Source: Oasisia sp. SBJ-2009 | Taxonomy: Eukaryota > Annelida > Polychaeta > Sabellida > Siboglinidae | Assembly (NCBI GenBank): GCA_964017155.1 | Contig: OZ024857.1 | Location: 28,238,601-28,302,600 of the forward strand | Direction of reading: 5' to 3' | Length of the DNA: 64,000 nt | In this document: positions 60,378 to 64,000 of the stretch, piece by piece | Position numbering within the stretch: position 1 is the stretch's first letter | Layout of the letters: each line of letters starts with the position of its first letter | Program-made: the position numbers and the translations under genes | The notes under the pieces: model-generated | What the model was told of the DNA's origin: nothing | What the model saw: the letters and a program-made list of their open reading frames with translations, nothing else | Databases searched by the model: none

Positions 60378-61808
60378 ACCAGTCTGTGGTCTAGAGTGTC
60401 ATCACCAGTCTGTGGTCTTGAGTGTCATCACCAGTCTGTGGTCTTGAGTGTCATCACCAGTCTGTGGTCTTGAGTGTCATCACCAGTCTGTGGTCTTGAG
60501 TGTCATCACCAGTCTGTGGTCTTGAGTGTCATCACCAGTCTGTGGTCTTGAGTGTCATCACCAGTATGTGGTCTTGAGTGTCATCACCAGTCTGTGGTCT
60601 TGAATGTCATCACCAGTCTGTGGTCTTGAATGTCATCACCAGTCTGTGGTCTTGAGTGTCATCACCAGTCTGTGGTCTTGAGAGTCATCACCAGTCTGTG
60701 CTCTTGAGTGTCATCACCAGTCTGTGGTCTTGAGTGTCATCACCAGTCTGTGGTCTTGAGTGTCATCACCAGTCTGTGGTCTTGAGTGTCATCACTAATC
60801 TGTGGTCTTGAGTGTCATCACCAGTCTGTGGTATTGAGTGTCATCACCAGTCTGTGGTTTTGAGTGTCATCACCAATCTGTGGTCTTGAGTGTCATCACC
60901 AGTATGTGGTCTTGAGTGTCATCACCAGTCTGTGGTCTTGAGTGTCATCATCAATATGTGGTCTTGAGTGTCATCACCAGTCTGTGGTCTTGAGTGTCAT
61001 CACCAGTCTGTGGTCTTGAGTGTCATCACCAGTCTGTGGTCTTGAGTGTCATCACCAGTCTGTGGTCTTGAATGTCATCACCAGTCTGTGGTCTTGAGTG
61101 TCATCACCAGTCTGTGGTCTAGAGTGTCATCACCAGTCTGTGGTCTTGAGAGTCATCACCAATATGTGGTATTGAGTGTCATCACCAGTCTGTGGTCTTG
61201 AGTGTCATCACCAGTCTGTGGTCTTTAGTATCATCACCAGTCTGTGGTCTAGAGTGTCATCACCAGTCTGTGGTCTTGAGTGTCATCACCAGTATGTGGT
61301 CTTTAGTGTCATCACCAGTCTGTGGTCTTGAGAGTCATCACCAGTATGTGGTCTTGAGTGTCATCACCAGTCTGTGGTCTTTAGTGTCATCACCAGTCTG
61401 TGGTCTAGAGTGTCATCACCAGTCTGTGGTCTAGAGTGTCATCACCAGTCTGTGGTCTTGAGTGTCATCACCAGTATGTGGTCTTTAGTGTCATCACCAG
61501 TCTGTGGTCTTGAGAGTCATCACCAGTATGTGGTCTTGAGTGTCATCACCAGTCTGTGGTCTTTAGTGTCATCACCAGTCTGTGGTCTAGAGTGTCATCA
61601 CCAGTCTGTGGTCTTGAGAGTCATCACCAGTATGTGGTCTTGAGTGTCATCACCAGTCTGTGGTCTTTAGTGTCATCACCAGTCTGTGGTCTTGAGTGTC
61701 ATCACCAGTCTGTGGTCTTGAGTGTCATCACCAGTCTGTGGTCTTGAGTGTCATCACCAGTCTGTGGTCTTGAGTGTCATCACCAGTCTGTGGTCTTGAG
61801 TGTCATCC
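60378..61808. repeat. 26-bp minisatellite with 182-bp higher-order repeats
   Basis: Unit TCTGTGGTCTTGAGTGTCAT then CACCAG, ~55 copies. From ~61190 to 61740 variant units (TTTAG, CTAGAG, GAGAGTC, AGTATGTGG) recur in the same order every 182 bp (7 units), at least three times. Confidence 0.95.
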
Positions 61809-61950
61809 TGAATTGATCACGGCTTGTCTGACAGAGTTGGGGGTGTTGAGGGGGGGGGGGGGTGGTTGAAGACAAACACAACACATTACGTTTTTCTCAC
61901 CTTCACAAACTCATGAGACTGCACCATACAAACTGTACATAAAGCGTGAA

Positions 61951-62395
61951 TATGAAGCAACTATTATGCACGACAGATTAAGTGAGATTCGCATGAGAGT
62001 ATAAAGCAAATACTACAAATTACCTGTCAGGATGGGAGTGAGGAATACAAACTACACGCGCAAAGTAAATATTGCAAACTGCATGTTAAGTGAGGATGTA
62101 ACGCAGGTATTAACAAACTACACACTATGCTTATGGTAAACTTAAGGTGAACATAGCAAACATCACACACTACAATGACTACATATTATTAAAAGTGAAA
62201 ATTCAAAGCGAGCAAAACAAATTCACAAAACTGAAATATACTGACCACGCAACAGTGATTCGAGGATCGATGTAATATGACTTGGATGTGGCAAGGTTGG
62301 CGTCCTGAAAATGTCAAAATGTCAGTGATTTTCACAAGTTTGCCATGCAGATCCAATTCCAGATGGCAAGTGGACAAGTAAGCCTTATGTGTTTA
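61951..62395. repeat. Segmental duplicate of 1-440
   Basis: Partner of the left-edge sequence; includes the TOP1-A tyrosine exon. Homology continues on the right into the linker exon region (62403-63440), corresponding to 445-1850. Confidence 0.85.
62246..62304 (-). CDS. TOP1: TOP1-A exon with the active-site tyrosine
   Basis: A 59-nt exon between CATTTTCAG and GTG/GTCAGT, phase 0 in, two bases out. It encodes DANLATSKSYYIDPRITVA. The TSKxxYxDPR signature of eukaryotic TOP1 is complete, so this copy looks catalytically normal. It joins linker exon C (62601-62685) upstream and the terminal exon downstream in frame. Confidence 0.95.
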
Positions 62396-62600
62396 TGTTT
62401 TATATGCCCTTTCACTATATATGTACATTTTGTTTTGATACATTATCATTCTGCTGGTATTTACCCAATCCACAAATAACTGTATTCCAGTGAAAAGTGT
62501 GGTGTATCTGCACAGACACACCTATTGCACACATATGCACGCACAAATGCATGCACGCACGTGCACACACACACACACGACATGTGATTATTATTATGAC

Positions 62601-62685
62601 CTTTCCAGTTGCTTGAATCAGCTGCAGGTCCTTCAGTTGTCTCTCTAACTGCTCCACTTTCTTCTCAAGATCAGCATCGTTTTCA
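62601..62685 (-). CDS. TOP1: TOP1-A linker exon C
   Basis: 85 nt with the same phases and splice sites as C1-C6. It encodes ENDADLEKKVEQLERQLKDL then QLIQATGK, a regular coiled-coil helix. The single copy here shows the ancestral arrangement from which the TOP1-B array expanded. Confidence 0.92.
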
Positions 62686-63117
62686 CTGGAACAACATTAA
62701 CAATTTCTCAGACCACGCCACCAAGTTGGATAACTGATTGGACAAAAAAGATGTAGACAAAAACATATGGGAATGTTCCAGTACACAGTTGATGGTGAAC
62801 ATTTTACTTACTTCCTCTTGGTGTATCAATTTTTTTAAATAGGTTTTTATATAACACAGTATATATTAATAGTCCTTAAGACTTTCAAAAGCATTCTGCA
62901 CTTTGTTTCCTGATAGACTTGTTCAATTGAACACCATTCCGACGTCTCTTGGAAGCATTCTTGCTGCAGTTACAGCACTAAAACTGTTTGTACACAAATA
63001 ACCACCATGTCTGTAGCAATCCCATAGCAAGAAGATCCAAACCAGGAGTCTCCAGATTAAAAGTCCAACATTCTAAAAATAACAACTCCACAATAAACAT
63101 AAATCTTTATACTGCAC

Positions 63118-63173
63118 CTGGCTGTTTCAATGGTTTTCTCAGCACTCTGAATTTCTTTCTGCTTTGCATCAAT
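63118..63173 (-). CDS. TOP1: TOP1-A linker exon X
   Basis: 56 nt (one codon longer than the TOP1-B copies) after ATTTGAACAG; encodes IDAKQKEIQSAEKTIETA and ends AG/GTGCAG, completing Ser with exon C. Matches the family's linker start (IDAK.E). The upstream histidine exon lies beyond the right edge. Confidence 0.9.
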
Positions 63174-63453
63174 CTGTTCAAATGACATCAAGCAATCAAT
63201 GTATAAATCAATCAAACAAATATTATAGAACGACAAACCAAGTATTACATTACATACACAATACTTAACAAAATGTAGTCTGAGATAACTAAGACATTAT
63301 AAACCTCAAAATCTTCAGAAATCATTAGTACTGTGTACTGCCCTACTTAACTGAATTCAAAACCAATTAGTTCCTGTCACGACAATATGCAAGAAAAGTA
63401 CACAAATATTTACATGCTTACATTACATACATGTATATAATCTTAAGATATAC

Positions 63454-63508
<55 letters not shown>

Positions 63509-64000
63509 GCTTCACACTGATGCAAAAGGCTATATTATTATGTGTAAATTAGTAAAACTTGCATTTTGTCTTTGTTGCGAACATACATTCCCTGATAAAA
63601 TATAACTTTGCTGGTATTGGGATTTGACTTATTTACATTTCGTAACAGTGTTTTACTGTTTACTAGACTCGCCGGTCTACTGCAAAAAGGCTAAATAAAT
63701 ATATGCAGCTTCCGGCGTTGCTCCAGTCTACATAAATCAGCATCTATGCATATGTGGTTTTATGTAGACCGATTCTTTTGCATATACCTTATTTTTTGAA
63801 ATATTTTTATGAACTTTCATTATGTGTTAAACATTAGTTTTAGAAACAATGTTCCAGGTTTACATCTTTGGAAAATGTATTAAATATAAAAAATATGCCT
63901 GGTCTACATAAGCCGGACCTCTAGGCACTGGTCAACATAAGCTGCCTTTAGACTTATATATATATATATATATCTGTGTGTTTGTGCATGTATGTATGTA
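63174..64000 (-). other. TOP1-A intron
   Basis: A/T-rich intron with TA tracts at 63457-63505 and 63957-63972, plus direct words around GTCTACATAA (63680-63945). No exon recognised. Confidence 0.6.

Noticed and set aside
60378..61808. Possible CRISPR-like array (26-bp repeats)
   Set aside because: Repeats are head-to-tail with no unique spacers, in a eukaryotic intron.

Overview
The window is animal nuclear DNA, probably from a marine invertebrate. It has interrupted genes with GT/AG introns, abundant microsatellites and minisatellites, and relics of DIRS, CR1-like, hAT-like, Mutator-like and pogo-like elements. There is no sign of bacterial, organellar or viral gene organisation. I cannot name the species.

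The only recognisable host genes are two tandem copies of eukaryotic DNA topoisomerase I (TOP1, type IB), both on the minus strand. I call them TOP1-A and TOP1-B for convenience. TOP1-A is seen only as its 3' end at 63173-58759: two linker-domain exons, the active-site tyrosine exon and the terminal exon with the stop. TOP1-B fills 42325 to beyond position 1: eight core-domain exons, then an amplified series of linker exons, then its tyrosine exon at 363-305. Its terminal exon lies off the left edge, and its N-terminal exons (expected above 42325) were not recognised. All five catalytic positions of TOP1 (Arg, Lys, Arg, His, Tyr) are present in TOP1-B.

The most unusual structure is at 660-8460. 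A ~1.25-kb unit holding two linker exons (53 nt and 85 nt, together 138 nt = 46 codons, phase 0 to phase 0) is tandemly repeated six times, plus a truncated seventh copy. Modules 2-6 keep open frames and splice sites. Module 1 carries an in-frame TGA. Spliced in series, the modules would give a topoisomerase with several extra linker hairpins.

A second theme is tandem arrays that abut TOP1-B splice sites. A 48-bp array fills nearly all of the 5-kb intron 41184-36121. A 44-bp array (19068-20790) contains the 3' splice site of the next exon in most units. The 47-nt exon at 34229-34183 sits between a 28-bp and a 79-bp array. Other arrays lie in a Mutator-like transposase (27 bp) and in a TOP1-A intron (25 bp and 26 bp).

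Mobile elements, left to right: a degenerate uncharacterised repetitive protein gene (minus, 9.3-10.7 kb); a CR1-like LINE (minus, 12.65-17.57 kb) split by a hAT-like insertion with 8-bp target duplication; a second copy of the uncharacterised family with inverted flanks (plus, 21.5-25.5 kb); a DIRS-like tyrosine-recombinase retroelement (minus, 26.5-32.4 kb); a Mutator-like transposase pseudogene (plus, 45.3-48.25 kb); and a mosaic at 52-56.6 kb of LINE, zinc-finger and pogo fragments with TOP1 intron relics. Exon calls rest on reading both strands by eye against the known TOP1 domain order; no alignment or expression data were available.
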